Positions 1 to 10,706 of a stretch of DNA of 64,000 bases are shown one piece after another. The DNA is from Lineus longissimus. Taxonomy: Eukaryota > Nemertea > Pilidiophora > Heteronemertea > Lineidae. How positions within the stretch are numbered: the first letter of the stretch is position 1; every line of letters begins with the position of its first letter. The stretch is from assembly GCF_910592395.1 (NCBI RefSeq), contig NC_088314.1, positions 17,209,998 through 17,273,997 on the forward strand. The letters are read 5' to 3'. Below the pieces are notes generated by a model. It searched no databases and was not told the origin of the DNA. It worked only from the letters and a program-made list of their open reading frames with translations. A program made the translations under genes and the position numbers.

Positions 1-288
1 TGATGTGATACTGGTACAATTCTGTATTTATTCAAGAATTTTTAAAAACTACTGAATGTAATTCGAGAGCATGTATGTTAACATCCATAGATAAATCTTA
101 TTGTTCACTTGGTTGGACTGTCAACCATTCCGCCATTGTATTCTGGACTGATTCAAGGGATTTGGGACGTTTTATTCTCGCCCGATACAAGAGCCATCTG
201 GTGGCAGAAAATTGAATTCGTCTTTCTATAACCCCTGTTGGTGCTCACATGGATGCATGCGCTTTGTGGCGCCGATTACTTTTTGGTA

Positions 289-493
289 TAGTACAACCCC
301 GCTGTAACGAACCTCGCTATAACGAATTCCCCCTATGACGAACACTACCCTATAGACCCAAATATTGTTTCTCGAGAATCGGCACTTTGGTAAATCAAAG
401 CTGAATGATCAACCAAGTCGGTATCCGTAAAACATAAACGAACATTTTGCTTGGATCCCAAGGAGTTCGTTACAGCGAGGTTGCACAGTATAA
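289..493. mobile_element. Tigger/pogo-like MITE (CTGTAACGAAC termini)
   Basis: About 205 bp bounded by inverted termini. The left end reads TAGTACAACCCCGCTGTAAC and the right end, read on the minus strand, gives TACTGTGCAACCTCGCTGTA, both flanked by TA. TA targets and CAGT-like ends are typical of pogo/Tigger elements. It has no coding capacity. The interior differs from the CTCTATTAAGGACA MITEs elsewhere in the window, so this is a separate subfamily. Confidence 0.6.
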
Positions 494-596
494 ATATCGT
501 AATAATCGTACCTGGGAACTTCGTCCCGATTCTGACGAACTTGTCGACTAAATACGTGTTGTGAATTATTAAAGAGACAAGTACATGTAGGGCCGG

Positions 597-1226
597 TCTG
601 AAATATATTGTTGATTTCTCATACAAAAATGGCTTTCAGCAGGAGGCAGAATTATTGTAAATCGTTTAACTGCAATAAACACTGTCGATTCACGAGAACG
701 GAATGTAGCTTACTCGTCGACTTACGGGAAACTTCGCAAGAAGCCATGACCAAAAACTGCTTGCAACACTGGCGAAAGTCGGCCACGTCGAGCGAAACAA
801 AGGAAAGAGTGGAAAGAAAGGAAAAAAGGAAAAAGGAAAGGGCAAAAATTGGTTATCATTGCGTATTTATCGTCGTAGTCGAACATGATATTATGTACAT
901 TACAATGCTTGCAGTATGTTTTTATGCCGTACTATTTTTTAAATTGTAATTTAATTTAAACACCAAATGAACACGTATTTTGCTCACAGCGGATGGGTAA
1001 AGTAACATACTTGTTTGGGGATTTCCACTTTAGTTATCACATGATGTCACAGACATCGGCTGCAGACAAAGCCTGAGCTCAGTTCTCTGTTACCTCTGTA
1101 GTCCGTTTTGACGTAGCATGGCCACGAAAATCCATATCGGAGATGAGCATTGTGCCGTAAAGCTACATGTACCGGCGATTAGGTACTTTATATCCTCCTG
1201 GCCACCTTACTACCCCCATGTTGTCC
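597..1226. mobile_element. MITE family A copy, split by an insertion
   Basis: The left half (about 597-786, with the CATACAAAAATGGCTT block) and right half (about 1118-1226, ending TTGTCCCT) align with the two halves of intact family A copies at 7655-7960 and 16836-17132. About 330 bp of unrelated, purine-rich DNA separates them. GGCCACG occurs at both edges of the insertion and may be a target duplication. The right terminus touches the stop codon of the minus-strand gene at 1229. Confidence 0.6.
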
Positions 1227-1228
1227 CT

Positions 1229-2986
1229 TTAAAGCCACTTCCACCACTCATCAGCTTCGCAGCTGGTCACTTTCACCCACTGATGGAACCCATTCACCAT
1301 TTGACATTCGTAATCTTGACTCCCGTCCGCATAGCAAGTGCCTTTCCTTTGACACTCGCATGGGCCAGTACCGAAGAGGTAGGATATTCTATCTTCACAT
1401 ACCTGGTTCTTCATACACCCTGAAAAGACAACGCGATATAGTAAACCGAAGTAGAAACATCCTTTGCCGATCTATCGGCGTTGCGCGTATATCATCCATG
1501 CTTCAGGAGAAAGACGGTAACTGTAGGATTGAAGTTCACCGCCGGTATTAGTCGGCATGGACCCTCGGCGGCAACGCACAACCACTGCGAAACTCAAGTC
1601 GTCAGAGATACATTATGTACATGGCCTCTTTTGACGCCGACGAAAACGCCTGGAGCTTTATGCGTGGTTTGAGGTTTGGGAAATGTCGGGCGTTCGCCTT
1701 TAACTCGATACACTTCAATTAGTTTGATATCTTTTGTTTAAGAATGAGGGTTCAAGTCGGCAAAGGAACTTTTGCGACCAGACCAAATCAACAAAAACCG
1801 TGGCCGAGAGTCAAAACAACGTGGGCTTGAACGTGTCAATTATATGACCCTAAAATATTACGTTCGATGCTCGCCTGCACGATTAAAGGATCACTTCAAG
1901 TGAATCAATAATAACTCACCCATTGAGAAAAGTGGACGCATTTCATTACTACTGGTACATTCGTAACGGATGCAGGCCCGCTCCCACTGCGAATTGTAGG
2001 AACGCTCGCAGACACGCTGAAACGACAATCAGAGCGCATACTTTTCACGCATTTATGCTTGCCACTCGCCAGCAAATTGTCTGTTTAATCAATCTAATAG
2101 GCTGTATTCGACTCCCCGTCCTCGAATCGAACACTCGCGAATTCCGTTCTGACTTTGAGGGGCTTCATGCAATGGTAACGAGATTTTGGGACTTTGGTCT
2201 CTCAGACTTTCAATGAGAGAACCGGAAGAACCGTTCTAGAGTATAAAATTTACAATTTTTATCAATAAAACATGTCGGAATTGATAAAATTGGCCATCTG
2301 ATGCTTTGCAATTGGTCGAACAGCGGGACTGAGTTGACAGGTAAAGACTTAGAGGTTTTACCCTTTCGTACAGTATAAGAAAGTTAACTGGTTTCTCCAC
2401 TGGTACATAATATCATTAAAAATGATATTGCTCCTAATGATCGGTGAGCAGCGATTATGATTACAGGTATTGCTCGTTAGAGCGGAGCTTCAGCGCCTGT
2501 CGTTCAGTCGTATAGTGAGTGCACTGTACCGGCCATTGCGCGTAGAAGTTATTAAGCAGCGTCGCGCATCTTGACATAACCAGTGATTTTCAATATACTC
2601 CGCCTCTCGATGTTTAGGAGTGTCAAAAGCGCGGTCGTCAATTGGATGGGTGACCGGCGTGTGTACTACAAAGGGTCCGACCACTAGTGCGCTAAAAAAG
2701 CGAATATTGAAAAACTTCAAACCCGTTTAGAAAAATGGTTTTCTAATGATTCAGGAGACGAACAAACATATATTGTCCATGTATTGGAGGGAAAATCCGC
2801 GCACTATTTTATTTCATGTCAGTTTAAAATATAAAGGTTACTTACGTGTGAATGCATCTGGTTTCCTCTTTTCGATATGTCATGAGTGATATGCGCGGAG
2901 AAAACCAAGTCGAAAGTACAAAGAGCTAGGAAGAGCAAGAGGAGAGGCGACATTGTGAAGGAGCGACCAAGAAACATGCGTGCCAT
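1229..2986 (-). CDS. secreted 10-cysteine protein, three exons
   Basis: Joined minus-strand model: exon 1 2986-2846, exon 2 2016-1920, exon 3 1419-1229, 142 residues. Introns have GTAAGT and GTGAGT donors and pyrimidine-rich TTTCAG and TTTTCAG acceptors, and phases agree (0, then 1). Residues 1-31 look like a signal peptide: Met-rich start, core LLLLFLALC, then cleavage near FSA. A dibasic KR at 39-40 could be a propeptide site. The mature part has ten cysteines, three in exon 2 and seven in exon 3 including a CEC pair, and ends WWKWL. The start could also be Met4 or Met12. I do not recognise the family; the form fits a secreted defence, signalling or other disulfide-rich protein, and no function is assigned. 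The TAA stop lies at the edge of a MITE terminus, so the C-terminus may have been reset by the insertion. Confidence 0.72.
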
Positions 2987-2999
2987 TGAATAGCAACTA

Positions 3000-3576
3000 A
3001 TGAAATGAACATTTCAATGGAGGAACCTAAGCCACGTTAGTAATAAGTTCAGAACAAAGCCATGACAGGTCGAGGTTCGCGTAGACTGGTCCAGGCTCCC
3101 GCGACGATATCTATCGAGACTGGTCTCGCCCATCGTAACTTGAGCCTCCCATGATTACGAACACGGCGCGCCTACACTCCGGACGCAGTGGGCTCGTCTT
3201 GTCGCCTGGTGTATACAAAGACAACCAGGATGGCGAATTGGACTTCATCGGTGTCTCGGCGCACCAACTGATCTCTATAATGTTATCAGTGTCTTTTTAG
3301 CATTTCCGATGTGAGTGGAGTAAGTAGAGAAATAAGACGTATACAGGGTGTTGTCTGACATAATGTGACTATTTTTCGCAGCACATCATTTATTGGCACA
3401 ATTTGCTGTGATGTGAAGTGATGACTTTAAGTGCATGGACGGTCACATTTGCCTTTAATTCCCACCTGTCTCAACAAGTCGTAAATAAAATGAATCGATG
3501 TTTGCTCAAAATGAGTAAATTGAAGTTTGATTGCATATGATTTTAATTAATTTCTAAACTTTCTCTAGGTTTAAGG
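3000..3576. other. intergenic, no gene seen
   Basis: This is the region upstream of the secreted Cys-rich gene and should hold its promoter. I see no convincing TATA box. It contains one copy (about 3174-3196) of a short motif, ACTCCGGACGCAGTGG, that recurs at about 24004 and, inverted, near 41506. Confidence 0.4.
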
Positions 3577-3945
3577 AATTAATACCGAGCTGGCGGTCAT
3601 TGGTTGTATAATCAAGACCGGTCGGGTAGACCGAAAATGCAGTCCAAAACCCGAGGCGCTTCGCCGAGGGTTTTGGACGTAATTTGAGGTCTACCCGAGC
3701 GGTCTTGATTATACAACCAATGGCCGACAGCGAGGTATTAATTTCTATTCTAAAAGGTTTCAAAATTAAACAAATTAAATACGATTTGAAAGGTATATAT
3801 GTGCCGTTTTCGTCAAAGAATGATCCAGCCTGGTGTCCGGAACTCCGCCATATTGTTGCTTGTGAAGATGACGTCACGCATTTTATACCTACCCAGGCGG
3901 TCATTGGTTACGATACCAAGACCGCTCCGATCAAAACGAGGCGTA
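3577..3945. mobile_element. hairpin MITE (family H)
   Basis: The core 3577-3743 is a near-perfect palindrome. AATTAATACCGAGCTGGCGG on the left is matched by its complement ending TATTAATT on the right, with further matching arms around TGGTTGTATAATCAAGACCG. After the hairpin a tail (TTTCTATTCTAAAAGG, then ACCCA-GCGGT near 3895) is shared with copies at 20516-20790 and 56796-57060. It has no coding capacity; the open frames on both strands here are by-products of the palindrome. Confidence 0.7.
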
Positions 3946-4883
3946 ATGTATTTTGTATTAGAAACAATGATATACTGTGACTAAGGCCTTTTAGAATCAC
4001 CGATATAAGACCGCTTCTTTTATTGATATGAAACCGAAACAAAGGCATTTTCTCTGTGAAATATCTGAAAAAAGTTATTTATTTGTGTTCTTCCAAAAAA
4101 CCCAAAACATCCAAATTCTGATGAGCTCAATCATTGCACAGAGCTATTTTAGGAACTACGGAACTGCTGATAAGGCATAAATGTTGGAATTGGCTAAGCA
4201 TTTATAGTGGCCACATTTTGAAAGGAAACTTACCCCTAGACTTCCAAGACCGAAAAAGAAACTGGCTTGGTGAGAAATCGACATGGCTGTCGTGGCGGCC
4301 ATATTGAATCTTTGATCACGTCGATTTTCGAAAGGAACTTCCAACACACACCTCCAACACACATAAGTTCCTGTTGAACATAGTAAACGTTATGTTATCA
4401 TATAAATTTCAAAAGTGTGTTATATTTAATTTTTTATTTTGTCATCTATATAATGGCAAAGACCTTTTTTGAGCAAAAAGTTCAGCTATAGAATATTGCA
4501 CTATTTTAATCCAAATTAAAGCAATTTTGACTTAAACAAGCAGCAGATACTCTATAATGCAACAAAAATCAATCATCGCACATTGTGGAACTTTAGTGTT
4601 TTTGACATGTACATGTATTGACATAATCACAATGCCTCATTTGGGGGGAAAACAGGTGTAACTCACCACTCATCTGCTATGGCGTACCCACAGTGTGAAA
4701 TGACCCGCGTATGAGGTAATCCCACCATGCGGTGTCATAACCACCCGTTTGTAACATATAATTACATACATCTGATCAAGGCGTATTCTCTCCATACCAC
4801 GTTACATTCGGCACAACGCCAGCTTTCTGCTTAGACCCGCTTTCCCTCTTTTCTAAAATCTTCCTCAAACCTGACTGTTAAAA
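3946..4883. other. intergenic / caveolin A upstream region
   Basis: No gene is recognised. The stretch is AT-rich and includes a conserved-looking segment (4150-4370) with no copy that I noticed elsewhere. The 5' UTR and promoter of caveolin A should lie toward its right end. No clear TATA box is visible close to 4884. Confidence 0.35.
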
Positions 4884-7800
4884 ATGGGCGAAGACATCAA
4901 GCTAACCGTGGAAGGAGAAAGCACCAGCCCAGCGTTTGAGTCTAGAAATATCGATGTCGGCCAGCGAGATCCCCTCAATATCAATGACCATTTGAAGGTA
5001 AGCCCGATTCTCATGCTGACCAACCAGTGTTTTGTATCAGGTTAGCCCGATTCTCATGCTGACCAACCAGTGTTTTGTATCAGGTTAGCCCGATTCTCAT
5101 GCTGACCAACCAGTGTTTTGTATCAGGTTAGCCCGATTCTCATGCTGACCAACCAGTGTTTTGTATCAGGTTAGCCCGATTCTCATGCTGACCAACCAGT
5201 GTTTTGTATCAGGTTAGTCCGATTCTCATGCTGACCAACCAGTGTTTTGTATCAGGTTAGTCCGATTCTCATGCTGACCAACCAGTGTTTTGTATCAGGT
5301 TAGCCCGATTCTCATGCTGACCAACCAGTGTTTTGTATCAGGTCAGCCCGATTCTCATGCTGACCAACCAGTGTTTTGTATCAGGTTAGCCCGATTCTCA
5401 TGCTGACCAACCAGTGTTTTGTATCAGGTTAGTCCGATTCTCATGCTGACAAACCAGTGTTTTGTATCAGGTTAGTCCGATTCTCATGCTGACCAACCAG
5501 TGTTTTGTATCAGGTTAGTCCGATTCTCATGCTGACAAACCAGTGTTTTGTATCAGGTTAGTCCGATTCTCATGCTGACCAACCAGTGTTTTGTATCAGG
5601 TTAGTCCGATTCTCATGCTGACAAACCAGTGTTTTGTATCAGGTTAGTCCGATTCTCATGCTGACCAACCAGTGTTTTGTATCAGGTTAGTCCGATTCTC
5701 ATGCTGACCAACCAGTGTTTTGTATCAGGTTAGTCCGATTCTCATGCTGACAAACCAGTGTTTTGTATCAGGTTAGTCCGATTCTCATGCTGACCAACCA
5801 GTGTTTTGTATCAGGTTAGCCCGATTCTCATGCTGACCAACCAGTGTTTTGTATCAGGTTAGCCCGATTCTCATGCTGACAAACCAGTGTTTTGTATCAG
5901 GTTAGCCCGATTCTCATGCTGACAAACCAGTGTTTTGTATCAGGTTAGCCCGATTCTCATGCTGACCAACCAGTGTTTTGTATCAGGTTAGCCCGATTCT
6001 CATGCTGACAAACCAGTGTTTTGTATCAGGTTAGCCCGATTCTCATGCTGACAAACCAGTGTTTTGTATCAGGTTAGCCCGATTCTCATGCTGACAAACC
6101 AGTGTTGGTATCAGCTATTAAGCCAAGTCCTCATGCTGTCTAACCAGAATGTTTTGTGTATTATGCTGACTACCCAGTGTTTTGTATCAGGTATTATGCC
6201 AGATGCACATGCTGACTAAACAGTGTATCGTATCAGGTCAGCAAGATCCTCTTGAGTGTGCGTATATATGGTTACCGTTATGGTTAAAAAGAATTTGATC
6301 GCTGCGACCTTGGAAATTAGGTCAAGGTCAAGGTCAAATTGTTTCAATTCTTTAAATGTTCAGCTTGATCAGATTAATCACTGACATCCATTCGAATATC
6401 ATACAATGAATGTTTCTTGAGATATGACTCTCATAGGATTTTATAACCTTTGACCTATTTACACCAGAAAGTAGGCCACTTTGGTCTAAGAGATGTGTAA
6501 TAAGCCCTAACTCGGCAATCTAAGAGGACATCCCATGATCTTAGGAGTAGTTTTCAAGCAATAGAGTGTTTTCACGGTCAGCCATGTTGGAGGGCAGAAC
6601 AATTTTTTGTCTTGCCTGACTTAACAGTAACTGAATCAAATGCTGTCATGGTCATTTGGGCTTTCCTTCTTTGTCTATCCCTCTGGCATGGCAGGTGATG
6701 ACGTCACGTGAAACCACTCTATATCGTTATTTTTTGCTTTAATTGAACTGGAACGACATGAGTACCAAATCAATGGGGTTAACACGTTTTTATTAACACC
6801 CTGTATAAACTATGCGTCCGGACAGCTACCGTCGGTGATGAAGTGATGATGAGCCATTTTATTTGTGTCTAGAGAAGCAACTTACCCAACACCCGGATAA
6901 TATAATAATATGACATAATGCCATTTGGCAAGTGTGTTCAGTTGTGAAAATTGCATTTCATTACCCATTACCCATTACGTGTAGTATGTTATAGTCATGT
7001 CATTACCCTACATGTCATGATGTACATGTAGGTATAAATAATTAGTATTGTGCTGGTAAACATTACCAGTATTTACAAATGGTATATCTTGATGAATAAC
7101 CATCCCAGGATACCATCATAACCAATATCTGATGACCTTCAGAGCCATCCTCCTGAAATTATTGTCAGTTCTTTTTATTTTCAGTCCTTTTTATTTTCAG
7201 TCTTGGTAATTCGAGAAAAAAAATCAAAAGTAGACAAAAAATGTATGACACATACGGCCCGACTACCGTAAAGTTCAGTTGAACAGAATTTCAACTTGTA
7301 TTTGGTTTATTGTGACCACATCGGAGCGCCATACTATGTGTTCCAGGTTCACTGTTAATTTTTGTTATATTTGTAGGTTACCTTCGAAGATATCATTGCT
7401 GAGCCAGAGCAGACCACATACAGTTTCGACAAAGTCTGGATTCTCAGTTATAAGGTAAGATCCCTGCACACACTTTATAGGTGCCGCCAAGGAGGATGTC
7501 GGGCCGAGAACTCCTCATTCTGAACCATCAGAGGTACTCCGTCCGTAATCTCCCCTCTGATCAAATGCGCATGCTTGGTTCAAGATGAGAACTCCCTTGT
7601 AAAATGAATTTCACTTGACCGAGAAAAGCCCTTGAGCTGAAAATCCTGTTTAAAAGGGACAACTTTAGGCATGAGATATGTTGGTTTTTCATACAAAAAT
7701 GGCTTCCAGTAGGACCGTGACTTCTCCAAAAAATACATTGAAAAAATAATTGAGCTGCAATAAACAATACACAAGAACGGAGTGCAACTATAGGGCTGCC

Positions 7801-8402
7801 TAATAAAATTCACAAGCCATGTCCAAAACTGCCTCGCAATATACTGGCGAAAACCATTATCAGAGATCAGCATTGGTGTGATACTATACGTGGCGGCACA
7901 TGGTGTTAAGCAGGGGTACTATCCTCCTGGCAAGGTAAATCCCACGCCTAAGTTGTCCCTTTTATAGACCGGGACTTGACATTGAATTTTTGGAAAACGA
8001 CCGCCAAACCCTCCCATACCCACCGCCCTTTCCCGCTTTTGTTCCACTGATGATGAACTACTATACCCATCGTCATGTAACGTTCGGATCGGAGCCATGT
8101 GGCTGCAAAAAATAGATTTTGTTGCTTTTCTCTTGCAGGTTTTCACCAGCACCAAGCTGTGGTGCTACCGAATCACCTCTCTGCTCTGCGCCATCCCCGC
8201 TATGATCTTCTGGGGTATTTACTTCGCATGCCTTGCTTTCTGCACGATCTGGTGTTGCGTCCCCTGCTACAAGGCCTTCGGCATTGAGCTGCACTGCGCC
8301 AAGAAAATCTTCCAGACCGTATTGGGTGCCTTCTACGAGCCATGTTGGGCTGCCATTGGAAAATGCTGGTCAAACATCCGGGTGACAATGGTCAAAGAGT
8401 AA
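4884..8402 (+). CDS. caveolin A
   Basis: Three exons: 4884-4997, 7377-7454 and 8139-8402, all joined in phase 0, encoding 151 residues. The ATG follows an AAA context. Exon 2 encodes the caveolin signature FEDIIAEPE (vertebrate FEDVIAEP) and the start of the scaffolding region, SFDKVWILSYK. Exon 3 encodes the rest of the scaffolding segment, the hairpin membrane insertion (about LLCAIPAMIFWGIYFACLAF) and the C-terminal domain, which has several cysteines suited to palmitoylation and ends in IRVTMVKE. Caveolins oligomerise on the inner leaflet to form or scaffold caveolae; the fold is known and the role here is inferred. Length is close to vertebrate caveolin-3. A possible polyadenylation signal AATAAA is near 9775, which would mean a 3' UTR of about 1.4 kb. 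Intron 1 is half filled by a minisatellite. Confidence 0.94.
4998..6116 (+). repeat. 43-bp minisatellite, about 26 copies, in caveolin A intron 1
   Basis: The tandem unit is 43 bp, from GTTAGCCCGATTCTCATGCT through CCAGTGTTTTGTATCAG. The first unit begins with GTAAGCCC, which is the splice donor of caveolin A exon 1 itself. Copies are nearly identical and vary mainly at GTTAGC/GTTAGT and GACCAAC/GACAAAC. Degenerate units continue to about 6255. Every unit junction reads TATCAG|GTTAG, an acceptor-like end abutting a donor-like start. Confidence 0.95.
6256..7376. other. rest of caveolin A intron 1
   Basis: Unique-looking AT-rich intron DNA apart from the MITE at 6561-6722. Exon 2 follows at 7377 after the acceptor TTTGTAG. 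No other gene is seen. Confidence 0.5.
6561..6722. mobile_element. MITE family B (ATAGAGTG termini)
   Basis: 162 bp with terminal inverted repeats: left ATAGAGTGTTTTCACG, right CGTGAAACCACTCTAT. A second copy at 57500-57654 shares the interior, including AACAGTAACTGAATCAAATG and GATGACGTCACGTG. Non-coding; inserted in caveolin A intron 1. Confidence 0.8.
7655..7960. mobile_element. MITE family A, intact copy
   Basis: About 306 bp with inverted ends: left AGGGACAACTTTAGGC, right GCCTAAGTTGTCCCT. It lies in caveolin A intron 2. The interior shares CATACAAAAATGGCTTCCAG, GAGCTGCAATAAACAAT and TATCCTCCTGGCAAG-like blocks with copies near 600, 16300, 16836 and 53425. The superfamily is not settled; the TTAA-like flanks of some copies are only suggestive. 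Confidence 0.8.
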
Positions 8403-10706
8403 ATCCACCGAGATGTCTGCAGAAGATTAACGAAGGATGTTTTCTTTTGAGGGGGTATAGATTTATTAAATACAGGTTTCATATCACAAGTCTATGTAAC
8501 TTATCCTTTGCCGGTAGGATACAACCGGGAGCCTTTCGATTCCCTACCTTCCTAACCACAATTGATCTCAGTTGGTGAGTGATTGGTCAAGTCCAGGACT
8601 GGCGCAACTGAGGAAAAGTGTGGCGATTCACGTGACAGACTATAAAACATTGCCGGTTGTTCCGCATGGTTCTTCTTCATCGGAACCCACTCATGGAAGG
8701 CCGTGCATCTTGCCGCGATATCGGTGAAGCGAGGGCCTGCAGTCCTTCTTAACAAATTTTCGATTCGATTGTGCCAACCAAAGTCGAACCAAGCGGAGCA
8801 ACTTGCAATGCGTAGTCTATGACCCGTATTCCACTTCAGCGGTAAACCGCGGCGGTACTCGCTGCAGTGAAATCGGGCCTATATGCTCTTGAAAGAGGTA
8901 AATCCGATGTCCGCAAACCTTTTTTGTGCACACCTTTACTATGTACATGTAATTCCATCGGAGCACCGAACTATACACCAACTCTTAGTGCTGGCCCGGC
9001 ATCATCTCGCGCTACCCCCTCTTTGCATTTTTACCACTCCTCCGCCGTACTTCTCCTGAAGATTGAAAAATTCAACAAATAATGATGGGGAAAAGTCCAC
9101 TGGTTCCACTGGTTCGGGAGTGTCTTTTCAACCAATTGAAATGTCCTGTGTATAACCGCACATACGACTACTATTGTACAACGCATGAAAGTGTACCTCG
9201 CTGTCGGCTTCCACCAGCTTTTAGGTGTAATTGCATTGTTTTGTTAGCTGTTCTTTTCCGTCACCCTTTCTAAAAGAAAAAAACTGTTAGCCGGCCTTTA
9301 TAGGATTTTACTTGCTTTTTATTTCGACTTCAAGCAAGAATACTGGGACCCTAATAGGATGTTCATTGATATATCGGTTCATCTTCACTTCAATTATCTT
9401 TACATTATATTCACTAAGACTTAAGAAGTTCGCCGTAATTTTCAGAAACGTAACCAAACGATTGCATTGGACAATCAACCTCCAATTTAATCAACCCAAC
9501 CCATTGTCTGAATTGGGTAAAATCAAATGCTAAATATGCATTGTCAAATGATCCTTCGCGCTCTAATCTACCTTCTTGATTTAATTCATTCTCCAAAGCG
9601 GCGATAATATTCAAGCATATTAGGATACCGCCTCATCACACTACTGTACGTACACCCTCGCCATGCCAGGTGGCAATCATCCCGATTCTCTCCCCGGGAA
9701 ATTGGGTTGAATGTCGTGCATGGTTGTGCTCCTGCATGTCTGTATACAATTGTAATATTGTGTCAAATGTTGTTGAATAAACTCCACTGTTATACATGAA
9801 AATTCGGGACTTGGATTTAATCATTGTTTCGTTGCGCCCAAGGAAGGTAGTTCTGATGCAGGTGATAGATCGCAATGTAGGTCCAATGTGGCTACGGTTT
9901 TTATCATACCGCAATGTACCGTGCATTATGCCATGTATAGGCCTGATTACCAAGACCTATATTCGGTCCTGTCATGATCATGCCTGTGGCGGAGATGAAG
10001 TGTGCTCGTCGGAGTCATTTCGGGGGATGTCCACATTAGTTTTGATGAGGTGAAAGAGTTCTAACTGCTGAAGGATTTCAAGTTGTAGACGAAATGGTGG
10101 CTTCGATGCCGTAAACATCAATTGGTCCTTTTACATATACGGCGCCAGATCCCGGTAGACAAAATAAAAACAACGTGCGCGTATTTGCATATTTTGGTTT
10201 GTCTGATAAAATTATACATGTACGTGTATATCACTTACTCACTTCCAAAGAAATCTGCTCTGTAGGCCTACTGGTATAGAGACGGGTCAGTTGGACTTAT
10301 TTTAAGGATATTGATTGTGACCACATCGAGGCGCCATTAGTTGCTGATGTTCGTGTTGGGGAGAAAATAGAAACAATTCTGGTTCATTGGGACACACCGA
10401 CACCAAACAAACACACAAACGACACATCGTTTGTTATTTAAACTAGTTAAAGCGACATTCACGCGGGAAGCCCAGCTGTCGTCCTAGCACACCCCCACAA
10501 AAAATGACCCGATCCAAAAGTCAATTATATAATGAGAACACGGTCGAGCCTATTTATGACAATGGGCGTTGGTTTTTTTCACAGGGTGATTTATCAATAG
10601 CGCGCCATTGAGGCGAATTCAGTTGAGCTATTAAGGAAGGTCACAAACTCAAGAAGTCTTTAGTACTCTTATTATTGTCAGTTTCGACCGTATTGTAACC
10701 GGAACA
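8403..10706. other. spacer between caveolins A and B
   Basis: The left part is probably the caveolin A 3' UTR, with AATAAA near 9775. The rest shows no recognisable coding exon on either strand and only short spurious open frames. The right end should contain the caveolin B promoter and 5' UTR. Confidence 0.4.

Noticed and set aside
608-949. 113-codon plus-strand open frame
   Set aside because: It runs through a MITE half and a purine-rich insert, with no domain or splice support.
1118-1423. 101-codon plus-strand open frame
   Set aside because: It is antisense to exon 3 of the secreted Cys-rich gene, whose splice sites and signal peptide support the minus strand.
3684-3980. 98-codon plus-strand frame and its antisense partner
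   Set aside because: Both lie in hairpin MITE family H.
4998-6255. CRISPR-like regular repeat array
   Set aside because: Units are contiguous with no variable spacers and lie in an animal intron; it is a minisatellite.
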